Shown here: piece after piece, positions 10,139 through 21,428 of the stretch
Numbering within the stretch: the stretch's first letter is position 1
How the letters are laid out: each line of letters begins with the position of its first letter
Source: Leptodactylus fallax
Taxonomy: Eukaryota > Chordata > Amphibia > Anura > Leptodactylidae
Direction of reading: 5' to 3'
Length of the DNA stretch: 64,000 bases
NCBI GenBank assembly: GCA_947044405.1
Contig: CAMRHE010000360.1
Location: forward strand, 793,001-857,000
The notes under the pieces: model-generated
Told to the model about the DNA's origin: nothing
Databases searched by the model: none
The model's input: only the letters and a program-made list of their open reading frames with translations
Position numbers and translations under genes: made by a program

Positions 10139-11422
10139 CCAGGTTTCTATGACAACTAGCAGGTTAAAAGATGATTTAGGATGATGGGAGTTGGTGTTCT
10201 ACCATGAATTAAACTTTGAGGAAGAAATTTCAGCAGAGAGACAGATAATATGAAGTACGGAGTTGGTGATATACCGGAATAGATAGAGAAATGAGATAAA
10301 GATTAGATCCACGCCATGTTTATCTGCAGATTAAACACACTTGTGATTGAATTGCATCGTGACAACCCCATATATGTAAAGGCTTCAATCGTGGCTGTTC
10401 CTATGAGAAAGTGACTACTCATTTGTTATGTTTATATGAACTGTAGCAGTATTAAAGAATAAAAATAAGAACTGGACAAGCCCTTGAAGCAAAGTGACCA
10501 GTGAGATAGTGCCCAAGTAAGCCATGACGGAAAAAACACAATTAGATAGTAATATAAAGCATGCACGTGTGTTTAGTACTACAGTATGTCTGGTCCAAAA
10601 ACATAAACTACACTTCTAAGTGATGAATACAGAATACACTTCAAGACGTTTATGAAAAAAAATACCTTTATTTAAAACCTATTTCACTGTTTTTCCAGTT
10701 TTCCATAACCAAACAAAAGACCTATAAATATCTGCCACAAAAAGAGATCCCTGTCCAGCTCTGCGTGGAGTTTGTATGTTCTCCCCATCTTTGTGTGGGT
10801 ATCCTCTGAGTACTCCACTACATACTGATAGGAAATTGAGAACGTTTTCCGAGGTGTGGATGCAAAGTCTGTTTAAGTTTATCTTTATTGGAGATCTAGG
10901 GAAAAGGGGTGATTTGACTTTTTATATTTTAAAACTTTATTTTGCTTTTTTTAAGCTTGAATCTACTGCTGTATTACATTCTATGAGTAAATCACTATAT
11001 GCCCAATTGAGTCCTGCTACAGGCAAGACTCAATAGGTATATAGTTAAGACAGGCCTGGGAGCCTTCATAAAGCTCTAGGTTGTCATGATAACCAGACTG
11101 CTCTCATAATCTCGCTGTGTGAGAGTCGTACCGAGCCCGTCTCTCTCCTCTTCCCTTCTCCACACTCCATAGACCTCATTGTAAACTGATCTGCTTGTGT
11201 ATGGATTTCTGTGCATGGACCGGAACAAGGAATACAAAACATGATAAGAGCAAAGACAAAGAAATATCTAAAGTTTCAACTTGACAATCATACTGATGGT
11301 CTATCCTATAAATACGCCATCGGTTTTCTAGTCTTGGAAGACCCTTTTATCCATTAAGAAAATACGGCAATTTTTTTTATTTAGCCCCTCCATTCTTGAC
11401 TGACTCGAAAGTAACTAGACTT
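10139..11422. other. Intergenic stretch downstream of gene A
   Basis: No supported gene. About 10,755-10,850 contains GGAGTTTGTATGTTCTCCCC, a short core common in vertebrate SINE/LINE tails and here only a fragment. The last ~60 bases before gene A (CGAAAGTAACTAGAC at about 11,406-11,420) recur downstream of gene B (about 21,870) and of gene C (about 48,840). They are part of the duplicated gene module. Confidence 0.5.
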
Positions 11423-12390
11423 TTATGGTCCAGTTTGGCCTCTTCTCTTCTTTTCTTTTGTGCCTATAAACTCCCCAGTGTGCGTTTTAAGATGCTTTTC
11501 GAGAATTGATTTCCAAACAAAACTCTCCCCGCATTCAGGGCAGACGAACGGCCTCTCCCCGGTGTGAATTCTCAGATGCTGCTTAAGATCTGATTTTTGA
11601 TTGAAAGCTTTTCCACATTCTGGACATGGAAACGGCCTCTCCCCCGTATGAAGTCTCGAATGCTTTACAAGACTTGAATTCAGGGTAAAACACTTCCCAC
11701 ATTCCGAACAAGAGAACGGCTTCTCCCCGGTGTGACTTCTCTGATGATGAACAAGACTTGATCTTTCTGAAAAACATTTCCCACATTCCGAACAAGGAAA
11801 TGACCTCTCCCCTGTGTGAACTATGTGATGTCTCAAGAGAGCAGATTTGTGGACAAAACGTTTCCCACATTCAGAACATTCAAACAGCTGCTCTCCTGTG
11901 TGGATTTTCTGATGATCGACAACACCCGATTTCTTGGAGAATCGCTTCCCACACTCCAAACATGAAAATGGCTTCTCCCCGGTGTGAACTCTGAAATGAT
12001 GATTCAGAGCAGATTTGTACTGAAAGCACTTTCCGCATTCTGAACATGAATATGGCTTCTTCACCAAGTGAATTTTCTGATGTTTAACAAGATCAGATTG
12101 CTGACTAAAACAGGTCCCGCATTGTGAACACAAAAATGGGTTCTCTACTGCGTTAAATGACTGCATGAAAAATATTTTCTCATCACCATGACCTGTACTT
12201 TGGGTGCAGTCAGACTGTGATTGATGGAGAGAAGATTCGTGCCCTGAGAACAGATCTCTGCTGTGGAAGTGTGGAAGTATATTTAGGAGAATGGGTTTAT
12301 CTTCAGGTCGATACCTAGTAATATCATATGATCCATCAAAAACTTCAGATGAAACACAGTGGTCTTCCAAGGTCTTGCCATGGTTATCTG
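11423..12390 (-). CDS. Gene A exon 6: eight C2H2 zinc fingers
   Basis: The last exon opens after ttcag (a tandem cagcag acceptor) and reads to a stop at 11,423. After an ~80-residue spacer come eight C2H2 fingers. Most linkers are the TGEKP/TGERP type, but the first is LVKKP. Helix contact residues (-1,2,3,6) read QSDK, YSAH, KSGD, HSAR, ESSH, LSSK, QSDQ, WSIK. The protein ends with a basic tail, [12 protein letters not shown]. Fingers bind DNA in about 3-bp steps, so up to ~24 bp could be read. Fingers 1, 7 and 8 are most like those of genes B and C. Confidence 0.95.
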
Positions 12391-14559
12391 CTGAAGATAA
12401 AAAATATGCATAAAAATTCCTATTTCCGATATACAGTATATGTACTAATCGAGGGAGCAGTACTGGAGCATCCCATAAATAGATCTATATTAAATAGACA
12501 ATTCCCAATAATTGTGATACCACAACGTAAGATATCTGAAAACATAACTTTAGCCAGTTCCTTATAAATTGCTCAGACTGTATATACAGATGGAGAACCC
12601 ATTCTCAAATTTGTCACCTTTGTGATGTAATTGTATATAGTCAGTGGTCATTTTGTTAGTAGGCTCAGTCGATGACAATTTGCACAACACTATAAAGCTT
12701 GGACACCTGTCTACCACATGAATGGCAGAGAGAGAGAAATCGCGACATGCCATTGAAGCAATCTGGTCAATTCTGCATGAATGTAACTGTACAGAAGTGA
12801 CAGAGCGCTATAAAGTATAGTAGTCTAGGCCAGAGAAATACTGAAAGTGTGTGGGATGGGTGTGGGATAGAATGAGATGGATAATAAGTGACGTGTTTAC
12901 TTGCCTGGACTGATCTCTGCAGGAACTTGCTCCTCCTTACACTGCTGCTCACCCATCACACACATCTTTTCCTCTACTGTTAGAACTTCAACTTTGATAT
13001 CAATCAGATCTTCGGCCTATTTTGATGTGGGAAAAGGAACATAAAACTAGTTTAGAGGATTTTGTTAGGCTACATGCAAACAACAGTGAAAAAAAAAACG
13101 GACAGTAAAAATGGATGAAACAGTCAGTTTTGAACCTCTGTTTTCTAACAGTATGTCAGGGCACATTCACACAACTGAGTGTCAGGAGTGAAACTCTGCC
13201 CTTGTGTTAGCCATGTGATTGACCGGCCTGCACCTTATGGTAGGAGAGAGACTCTTGGCAGTATAGATATCTATGATATTAGGACCTTCTGCCTTCCAGC
13301 GACGTACTGTCCTGTACAGATTACTGAATCTGAGTCATGTGAATGCGCCCTCACTGCTGCTGTATCAAATTGTGGTATTCTTGAATACTAGGACAGAATG
13401 AGATGCATCACCATATCCAGTGAAGCCACATGCTTTGTAGGACCTCAGCTCCATCTACCTGATGATTCTCTGGGACATTGTCATCTCCATCTGCATGATC
13501 CTGGGAATACAGAGGACTGGGACATCTCTCTGGTGGACTTCTGTCACTGGATCCATCTGTAGGACACACACAATGACTGAATACATTGTGTATATGTGAT
13601 AAGCTACTCTTTCATTTACCATCAAAGAAGTCTCCTCCTACCTGGTGGTGTGAGAGTCTGGTGGTCGTCTATCATGACCTCCTTGTACAGATCCTTGTGT
13701 CCTTCTAAATACTCCCACTCCTCCATGGAGAAATAGACGGTGACATCCTGACACCTTATAGGAACCTGACAACACAATGATACAGTCCTCATCATCCAGA
13801 CACATCATCCCTTGTGTTACTGTCTAATGTCCCAGCAGCGCTCACCTCTCCAGTCAGCAGCTCAATAATCTTGTTGGTGAGCTCCAGGATCTTCTGCTCG
13901 TTGTTGCTCTCAGGTATCTGTGAGTGAGGTGGAGGCTCCATGATGGGGCTCCGGCTCCATCCTCCTGACACACAGGGACGGCTGCTGGGGGCCACACACT
14001 TATCAGATGTCTTCTTCACTACTGTGTAGTCCTGAGTATGGAGAGATCCTGATAAATATCACTATATACATTCCCAGAATCCCTCACCTCTCCGGCCATG
14101 TCCTGTGTTATTACTAGAGATAAGAGTGAGGTCATGTGATGATATTCCCAGAATCCCTCACCTCTCTGGTCATGTCCTGTGTTATTACTAGAGATAAGAG
14201 TGAGGTCATGTGATATCATTCCCAGAATCCCTCACCTCTCTGGTCATGTCCTGTGTTATTACTAGAGATAAGAGTGAGGTCATGTGATATCATTCCCAGA
14301 ATCCCTCACCTCTCCGGTCATGTCCTGTGTTATTACTAGAGATCAGAGTGAAGTCATGTGATATCATTCCCAGAATCCCTCACCTCTCCAGTCATGTCCT
14401 GTGTTATTACTACAGATAAGAGTGAGGTTATGTGATATCATTCCCAGAATCCCTCACCTTTCCGATCAGCAGGTAGAGGATCTCCAGGGTGAGGTTTAGT
14501 ATCCTGTCAGCCATCTTACTTCTGTCCATCACTGATGGGTGACTCAAGGAGAGGACCAT
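11423..14559 (-). CDS. KZNF gene A: KRAB-type C2H2 zinc-finger protein, six exons
   Basis: A complete coding model on the minus strand. Exons are 14,559-14,458, 14,031-13,846, 13,765-13,642, 13,556-13,459, 13,016-12,905 and 12,390-11,423. All junction phases agree and the sum is 1,590 bases, giving 529 residues. The order is [20 protein letters not shown] (exon 1), a linker exon with [18 protein letters not shown], a KRAB-like exon, two short acidic linker exons, then the finger exon. KRAB-ZNF proteins are nuclear DNA-binding regulators, usually repressors. The target of this one is unknown. All acceptors are AG. Donors are GT except exon 5, which has GC. The first exon reads through a second in-frame Met, so the exact start is a choice; I took the upstream ATG. 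No transcript evidence is available. Confidence 0.9.
12905..13016 (-). CDS. Gene A exon 5 (acidic linker, GC donor)
   Basis: 112 bases encoding [19 protein letters not shown], then [15 protein letters not shown]. The donor is CCAG followed by gcaagt, a GC donor, whereas genes B and C have gtgag at the same place. GC-AG introns are the commonest non-GT class, so the exon can still splice. Otherwise it is homologous to 24,937-25,042 and 63,301-63,409. Confidence 0.85.
13459..13556 (-). CDS. Gene A exon 4 (linker)
   Basis: 98 bases giving a Pro/Ser-rich acidic linker, [18 protein letters not shown] then [16 protein letters not shown] acceptor and GT donor. The gene B counterpart at 26,919-27,016 is the same length and reads [17 protein letters not shown], so the exon is clearly homologous and in frame in both. 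Confidence 0.85.
13642..13765 (-). CDS. Gene A exon 3: KRAB-A-like box
   Basis: 124 bases encoding [20 protein letters not shown] followed by [13 protein letters not shown]. It has the DVxVxFSxEEWxxL core of the KRAB-A box, which in tetrapods recruits a TRIM28-type corepressor. It starts after CAG and ends with GT, phase 1. Gene B exon 3 differs only in a few residues (IMD for MID and at the end). Confidence 0.93.
13846..14031 (-). CDS. Gene A exon 2 (linker)
   Basis: 186 bases in phase 0, starting after a CAG acceptor with [12 protein letters not shown] and ending with the conserved [18 protein letters not shown] and a GT donor. The same exon in gene B is 192 bases, two codons longer in the middle. 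The role of this conserved segment is not known to me. It precedes the KRAB box in frog ZNF genes. Confidence 0.85.
14060..14455. repeat. Intron minisatellite copying the splice-donor region
   Basis: Six or so near-identical units of about 62-70 bp lie in the first intron of gene A, each with CCCTCACCTCTCC and TCATGTCCTGTGTTATTACT. On the coding strand each unit contains GGAGAG followed by gtgaggg, a copy of the exon 1 and exon 2 donor sites. The last unit merges with the real exon 1 donor. Gene B has the same array with fewer units (27,565-27,735). Confidence 0.9.
14458..14559 (-). CDS. Gene A exon 1 (N-terminal conserved segment)
   Basis: 102 bases, 34 codons, ending in phase 0 at a GT donor (AAG then gtgagg). 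It encodes the conserved frog ZNF opening with [18 protein letters not shown]. Gene B has the same exon with IIYLLTGE at the end. Ile and Lys in gene A replace the Thr and Glu of gene B just before the junction. Confidence 0.85.
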
Positions 14560-14604
14560 TGTGTTGTCAGGAGTGGAGGTGTCAGCCCTGAGGAGGCGGG
14601 ATCA

Positions 14605-14983
14605 GAAAACACAATTATTCTATACAGTATATACTATACACCCTGTATATACACCCCAATGTGTGCTAGACACCCTGTATATACCATACATCACCTATAA
14701 GCTATACGCCCAGTATATACATCCCAATACATACTGTACACATCTGTCTATACTATACATCCTCCGTATACACAACAATATATACTATGTACTGTGATAT
14801 ATACCATAGACCTCCTACATATACTATACACCTCGGTATATACTATATATCCTGGTATATACTATATACAAAACTATACACACCATGATATATACATAAT
14901 GTACAACACTACACACACTAATACTATGGACCCTCTGTAGACACCTTGATATATACTATACATCCCAATATATACTATACACC
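14605..14983. repeat. AT-rich TATATAC-type low-complexity tract upstream of gene A
   Basis: Loose tandem of TATATACTATACACC-like words with alternating TA and AC. A much longer version of the same kind lies at 32,730-33,402 upstream of gene B, so it belongs to the duplicated module. No coding meaning. Confidence 0.8.
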
Positions 14984-15152
14984 TCTGTACATACAGGTGA
15001 ACTACAAGTCCCACACTGACCAGTCTCTTATCTCTCCTCATTGGGCAGTAATTCTGAGGTAAATTCTGTACATGTTACTTTCTGTAGGACCTTTGATGAT
15101 ATCATGACCATGTGATCACTTGTGTGGGAGGAGTCAGGCTCCAGGCTGTGCT
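14984..15152 (-). promoter_or_regulatory. Conserved upstream block of gene A (promoter candidate)
   Basis: A 169-bp block nearly identical to 33,403-33,571 upstream of gene B. It contains AACTACAAGTCCCAC (15,000-15,014), close to the ACTACAA..CCCA motif of ZNF143/SBS-type promoter elements, and an inverted ATGACCATGTGATCAC segment. It sits ~430-590 bp upstream of the gene A start codon. Preservation in two copies whose surroundings diverged suggests it matters, probably as promoter or 5' exon. No transcription start was seen directly. Confidence 0.5.
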
Positions 15153-15216
15153 GCTGAAGGAAATAAAGTTCCTTGATGATGTCATAACAGACATCTCTGA
15201 CCTGTATGTTCTACAT

Positions 15217-15799
15217 CAGGGGTCAGCAACCCCTGGCACTAGTGCCGGCACCCCGCGCTTCTCTCCATGGCACAGAGCTCTCTGCTGTCCTAGCACATAG
15301 CAGTGCTGCTCCGGGTTGCAATCTCTCTCAGTGGAAGGAGAGGATGCCCTGGGGTGGAGAGCATCGGACATGATGTACTAGTGTCTGGGCCATGGGGTAG
15401 CCTAGTCAGAGGACAGCAACTGCATGTGCAAAATATAATATGGCAGCTAAAATTGCCTTTGTTCATTTCAACAAGGCTGGAAAGATTGGTTTGGACTTCT
15501 TCAATAAAAAGACTGGGCTGTGTTAAGGGCATCCTCTGCCCCCCACAAACCAGGCGTACTGAAGACTACTCTTAGCTCCATGTTTAGCCCAGTTTTATCC
15601 ACCAGATAAGGATCATCTTTGTGAAAAAAAAGAGTCAGGGATCCCACTGAAATGTAAGTTTAATTGACTACCAAATCAGTTACTGTTATAGTTTGTGTTA
15701 TATGACTCATCCTTTCAATTATTATATGGCACACTGGCTACGTCATCATTTTTTTTTTTCAAAATTGGCACACCATCCAAAAAAGGTTGCTGACCCCTG
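15217..15799 (+). mobile_element. hAT-type non-autonomous element
   Basis: Starts CAGGGGTCAGCAACC and ends GGTTGCTGACCCCTG, a 15-bp terminal inverted repeat typical of hAT elements. It is flanked by TTCTACAT (15,209-15,216) and TTCTACAC (15,800-15,807), an 8-bp duplication with one mismatch. It has no transposase. It resembles the larger copies at 36,536 and 44,759 in its ends. Confidence 0.88.
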
Positions 15800-15807
15800 T
15801 TCTACAC

Positions 15808-16550
15808 ACACAGTTCTGCCCCGTACACTCTCACACACACGCAGCTCTGCCCCGTACGTGCTCTACACACACAACTCTGCTCCATACGCTCTACACACAC
15901 AGTTCTGCCATGTACGCTCTACACACACGCAGCTCTGCCCCGTACACTATACACACACAGTTCTGCCATGTACGCTCTACACACACGCAGCTCTGCCCCG
16001 TACACTATACACACACAGTTCTGCCATGTACGCTCTACACACACGCAGCTCTGCCCCGTACATGCTCTACACATGCAGCTCTGCCCCGTACATGCTCTAC
16101 ACACGCAGCTCTGCCCCGTACATGCTCTACACACGCAGCTCTGCCCCGTACATGCTCTACACACGCAGCTCTGCCCCGTACATGCTCTACACACGCAGCT
16201 CTGCCCCGTACATGCTCTACACACACACACACAGCTCTGCCCCGTTCGCTCTACACACACGCAGCTCTGCCCCGTACGCTCTACACACACGCAGCTCTGC
16301 CCCGTACATGCTCTATACACGCAGCTCTGCCCCGTACATGCTCTATACACGCAGCTCTGCCCCGTACATGCTCTATACACGCAGCTCTGCCCCATACATG
16401 CTCTACTCACGCAGCTCTGCCCTGTACATGCTCTATACACGCAGCTCTGCCCCGTACATGCTCTATACACGCAGCTCTGCCCCGTACATGCTCTATACAC
16501 GCAGCTCTGCCCCATACATGCTCTACACACACACAGCTCTGCCCCATTCA

Positions 16551-16582
<32 letters not shown>
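15808..16582. repeat. 30-bp minisatellite and CA microsatellite
   Basis: More than 20 units of about 30 bp, CAGCTCTGCCCCGTACATGC followed by TCTACACACG, with earlier units lacking a few bases. It ends in a CA run at about 16,549-16,582. Because the unit is a multiple of three, long ORFs appear in several frames on both strands. They are artefacts with repeated SSAPYMLYTR- or TGQSCVYRAC-type peptides. Confidence 0.95.
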
Positions 16583-16585
<3 letters not shown>

Positions 16586-17989
16586 GATCTGGCCCGTACA
16601 TTTCACACACTGGTCGTGTATTGTTGTTTGCAGTATGTTATTGATGATGAGTGAAGATGCATTTGAGGAAGAGGAGGAGGAGAAGCAGACCACGATGATG
16701 ATAATGACAAACATGTACTAGTTGTGGTTATGGCCTGGCTACAAAAATGCCCACTGGGAGGAGGAAGACAGTCTCACAAACATTGCTTGCCATGCCCACC
16801 ACTGCTAACTCATTTTTCCCATATGACCTTGTGATGGAAGAAAACATGTCTATGGAGAGCTGAAGTTACTAAACTTCCTACATTTTTGTTTGGATGACCA
16901 GAATTTACTTATATTTCCCAAAGCGGCATCAACAAAGACGTCAACTCTTCCTGCAAAATATAAGTCCTCACACAGTTCCATTGACAAAAAATGAATGCAA
17001 AAGAAAAGGGGTTTTCCATTGCAAAAGTAGTAAAACGTAAGTAAAAAAAATATATACAAATTTGGAATCAATGTAATCGACCCAGTGAATAAATTTATCA
17101 GGTTATGTAAGCCGTAAAGTGAATGGTACAAAAATTCATAGCATTAAAAGACAATTGCAGAGAGTTGTGCTAAAAAAAAAAAGAAAAAGAATCGCTCATA
17201 CCGAAAAATAAAAAAATTATGAGGAAAAGGCAAAAAATGGTTTGGTTATGGTGTCTGAAAACAGGTTGGTTATTAAGAGGTTGTGTTAGGTTCACACTAG
17301 CGTTCGGGTTTCCGTCCTTCGGGTCTGCATGGGGACCTAAAAGACGGAGACCCTGTCCGCTTAAAAAGTGGTTGCCCATGGACTCAGACTGTAATGGGGT
17401 CCACCCGGCTTCCATGCAGGACTTTTACATTTACTTGTTACCTTTACTTGTACTATTGAGAAAAAAAAGTTTAATACACTTTAAAGGGAGCCTGTCATGT
17501 CCAAAATGCCTCTCAAACAATAATAATGGTTAACAGAGGCCTTAATAGGAGTAGAGATATATCTACATGGCCACTGATGAAGCAATGCAGAAATAATCAG
17601 CTTGTTATAGATATACGCAAATCGGGGGGTGGGGCTGATTTACCTACAGACAACTGTGATACATGCCAAGGTGGAAAGTGCCATTCACTGCTAAGCCATG
17701 ACACTGACATTGGGCAGCAATTTTAAAAGTAGTTCAGAGCCTTTGTGGCTATCCATGTACAAATCTGGCAAATCCCTCCCTGCCCCCAATGCACTTGAGG
17801 CTCATTTGCATATCAAAAAGATTGCTTCTCCCTTCATTGCTCCATCAGTTAGGATATTTATTGAGCTGCAATTTTGATGCACATGTGACAAGTTGGAGCT
17901 GAAGCAGAACGTCTGGCCCTAGGCAGTAACAGAGACGATTACAAGAGATGGTGCGACATTTTAATCACAGGACAGGAACGCGACACATA
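16583..17989. other. Intergenic repeats, no gene seen
   Basis: Contains AT-rich dispersed repeat (about 16,985-17,250) and a GC-rich frog repeat at about 17,285-17,440 with AGGTTCACACTAGCGTTCGG, related to 42,185-42,330. A possible TTAA-type MITE end lies at about 17,480 (TTAAAGGGAGCCTGTCATG preceded by AC). None of the ORFs has a recognisable domain. Confidence 0.5.
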
Positions 17990-18879
17990 CCGTGTTTCTC
18001 CAAAAATAAGACCTACCCCGAAAATAAGCCCTAGCTACATTTTCCAGGTTTTTTGGAGTAGGCTTGAAATATAAGCCCTACTCCAAAAATAAGCCCTAGC
18101 TAATTTAACCCCTTCCCGACATCTGCCGTGCGATTACAGCAGATGCCGGGTCCTTAAAGATGGCAGCCGCTCTGCTGCAGAGCGGCTACCCTAGCTGCCG
18201 TACTGGGTGTCCGCGGAGACATGGAGTTAATGCCCGCAATCAGTGTCTACCCTGATCGTGGGCATTGTTGAGCGTGACCCTCCCCCTCCTTCCCACCAAA
18301 GTAGCACAACCGGAGTTAATGCCCGCGATTAGAGGAGCTTTTTCCCGGGGCCGGTCCCCACCAACCCCGTACCTTTTTCCTCGCGGGAGCCGACCTGTTT
18401 CTTTGACAGCTGGGAGTCTTATGAAGGTTTCCAGGCCTGTCTTAGTAATGTAGATACGTTGTATTGCAGTCTATGGGATGATTGCAGGTTCAAGCCCCCT
18501 AGGAGAGGTTAATAGTTAAAAAAAAAAAAAATAATAATAATAATAAAAGTTCAAGCCCCCTCCCACTTTCACTAGAATACATATAAAAATAAAATATTAC
18601 TGTGAAACACATACACATTAGGTATCCCGGTGTCCAAAAACGCCCAGTCTACAGACTTATAAAAATATTTTACCTCTATGGTGAATGCCGTAGCGAAAAA
18701 TAAAAATCAAAAGTGCCGAACTGCTGTTTTTTTGCTGTTTCACCTCTGATAAAAGTTGAAATAAAAAGCGATCAAATGTGTGATTGTTGTTCATGTAAAA
18801 AATTAAGACCTACCCCGAAAACAAGCCCTAGCCCTTTTTTCGGAGAAAAAAATATTATAAGACCCCGTCTTATTTTCGG
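17990..18879. mobile_element. TA-flanked MITE (AAAATAAGAC type) with nested repeat
   Basis: Begins CCGTGTTTCTCCAAAAATAA and ends GTCTTATTTTCGG with TA on both sides (17,988-17,989; 18,880-18,881). Inner words AAGACCTACCCCGAAAATAAG occur at both sides. The middle (about 18,112-18,790) is a different repeat that starts TTAACCCCTTCCCGACATCT. The MITE is therefore split by a later insertion. Confidence 0.6.
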
Positions 18880-18881
18880 TA

Positions 18882-19200
18882 CAAGCTCTATTTCCAGACT
18901 TTTTTCCTGTGACAGTATAGATACAAGTCCCGCAGTGACAGAGCATCAAATGAGGCAGAGATTATTGCATAGTCTTACTTTACACATTAAACAAACTTTT
19001 ATTTGTTGAGTCTCGCATGTTTTCCATAAAGCTAAAACATACAGATAAAGTTTAACTTGACTTTCTGCATTATAACTTTACATTAAATCTTACCACATTG
19101 ACTCTAGTTAACGCTCTGTGCCCGAGAATATTAAATTAAACTTTGTTACATCTGTGTGTATATTTACGTACATGTGTATATAAAACATACTATGCACATA
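18882..19200. other. Intergenic, nothing recognised
   Basis: AT-rich sequence between the MITE and the Tc1 element. No gene, repeat unit or regulatory motif that I can support. Confidence 0.4.
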
Positions 19201-20776
<1,576 letters not shown>

Positions 20777-20778
20777 TA

Positions 20779-20919
20779 TAGTTGTGTACAGTATGTCTCA
20801 GTGTTTGGACAGTGACACAATTTTCATAACTTATGTGGCCGAAGTGTAGACTTTCTGCTTCATTTCAAGAGGTTTGGCAAAAAAAAACTACATTAAAAAT
20901 TATTTTTTATGACTAGAAT
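20779..20919. repeat. Tc1-like terminal repeat fragment
   Basis: CAGTGTTTGGACAGTGACAC and the following bases recur at about 42,557-42,600. They resemble one end of another Tc1-type element; no partner end is seen here. Confidence 0.5.
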
Positions 20920-21420
20920 CACTGGTGTACCTATGACTGGGCCCACAACTAGGGGGCCTCTCAGATCGCTCTCAAATTTTTTTTTATCTACTTTATGATT
21001 TCCTTTGTTGGCTGGCACTTAGTGGGTCGTAAATTTATGATCCTTGTCCTCTGGTGCGTTCGAGTGAGATTTATGATACATAGCCTTCCATTCTCAGAAA
21101 GGAGAAAATTAACACTTTAATGGCAAAAATAGAAGCTGGTCAGCAGCATATAGTGAAGGAGGGATTCTCTGATGGAGAGTGGCACAAAAGCGGGCATGAT
21201 TACTATGCTGGGGGCGCAGTCATGGGGTGAGGGCTTGTGTGCACAGACATGTTGTGAACAAGTCTTCATGGTGGTCTTGGTCCATATAGAAAAGGAAAGG
21301 GGAATGTAAATGCTGCTAAAATATATGGATGGGACGCGGCTATTGGTTATGAGAGGTTGCGCAGGGAGGCTCAAACTGAGCTTTTGCACCAGGGCCCATG
21401 AGCCTTATGTTACACCCCTG
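20920..21420. mobile_element. Decayed hAT-type MITE
   Basis: Starts CACTGGTGTACCTATGAC, ends with the related inverted GTTACACCCCTG, and is flanked by ACTAGAAT and ACTATAAT (8 bp, one mismatch). Its ends resemble the CAGTGGCGTAACTA ends of the element at 38,902. The ORF inside it on the minus strand shows no domain. Confidence 0.65.
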
Positions 21421-21428
21421 ACTATAAT

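Noticed and set aside
11583..11870. 95-codon ORF in gene A finger exon
   Set aside because: Shadow frame of the fingers; no ligands or motif.
14060..14455. CRISPR-like array of equal repeats
   Set aside because: Units are fully tandem without unique spacers and sit in a vertebrate intron. It is a minisatellite.
15693..16721. Long plus-strand ORFs (up to 342 codons) and a 221-codon minus-strand ORF
   Set aside because: They follow a 30-bp tandem repeat, so every frame without a stop in one unit stays open. The peptides are repeats of one phrase with no domain.
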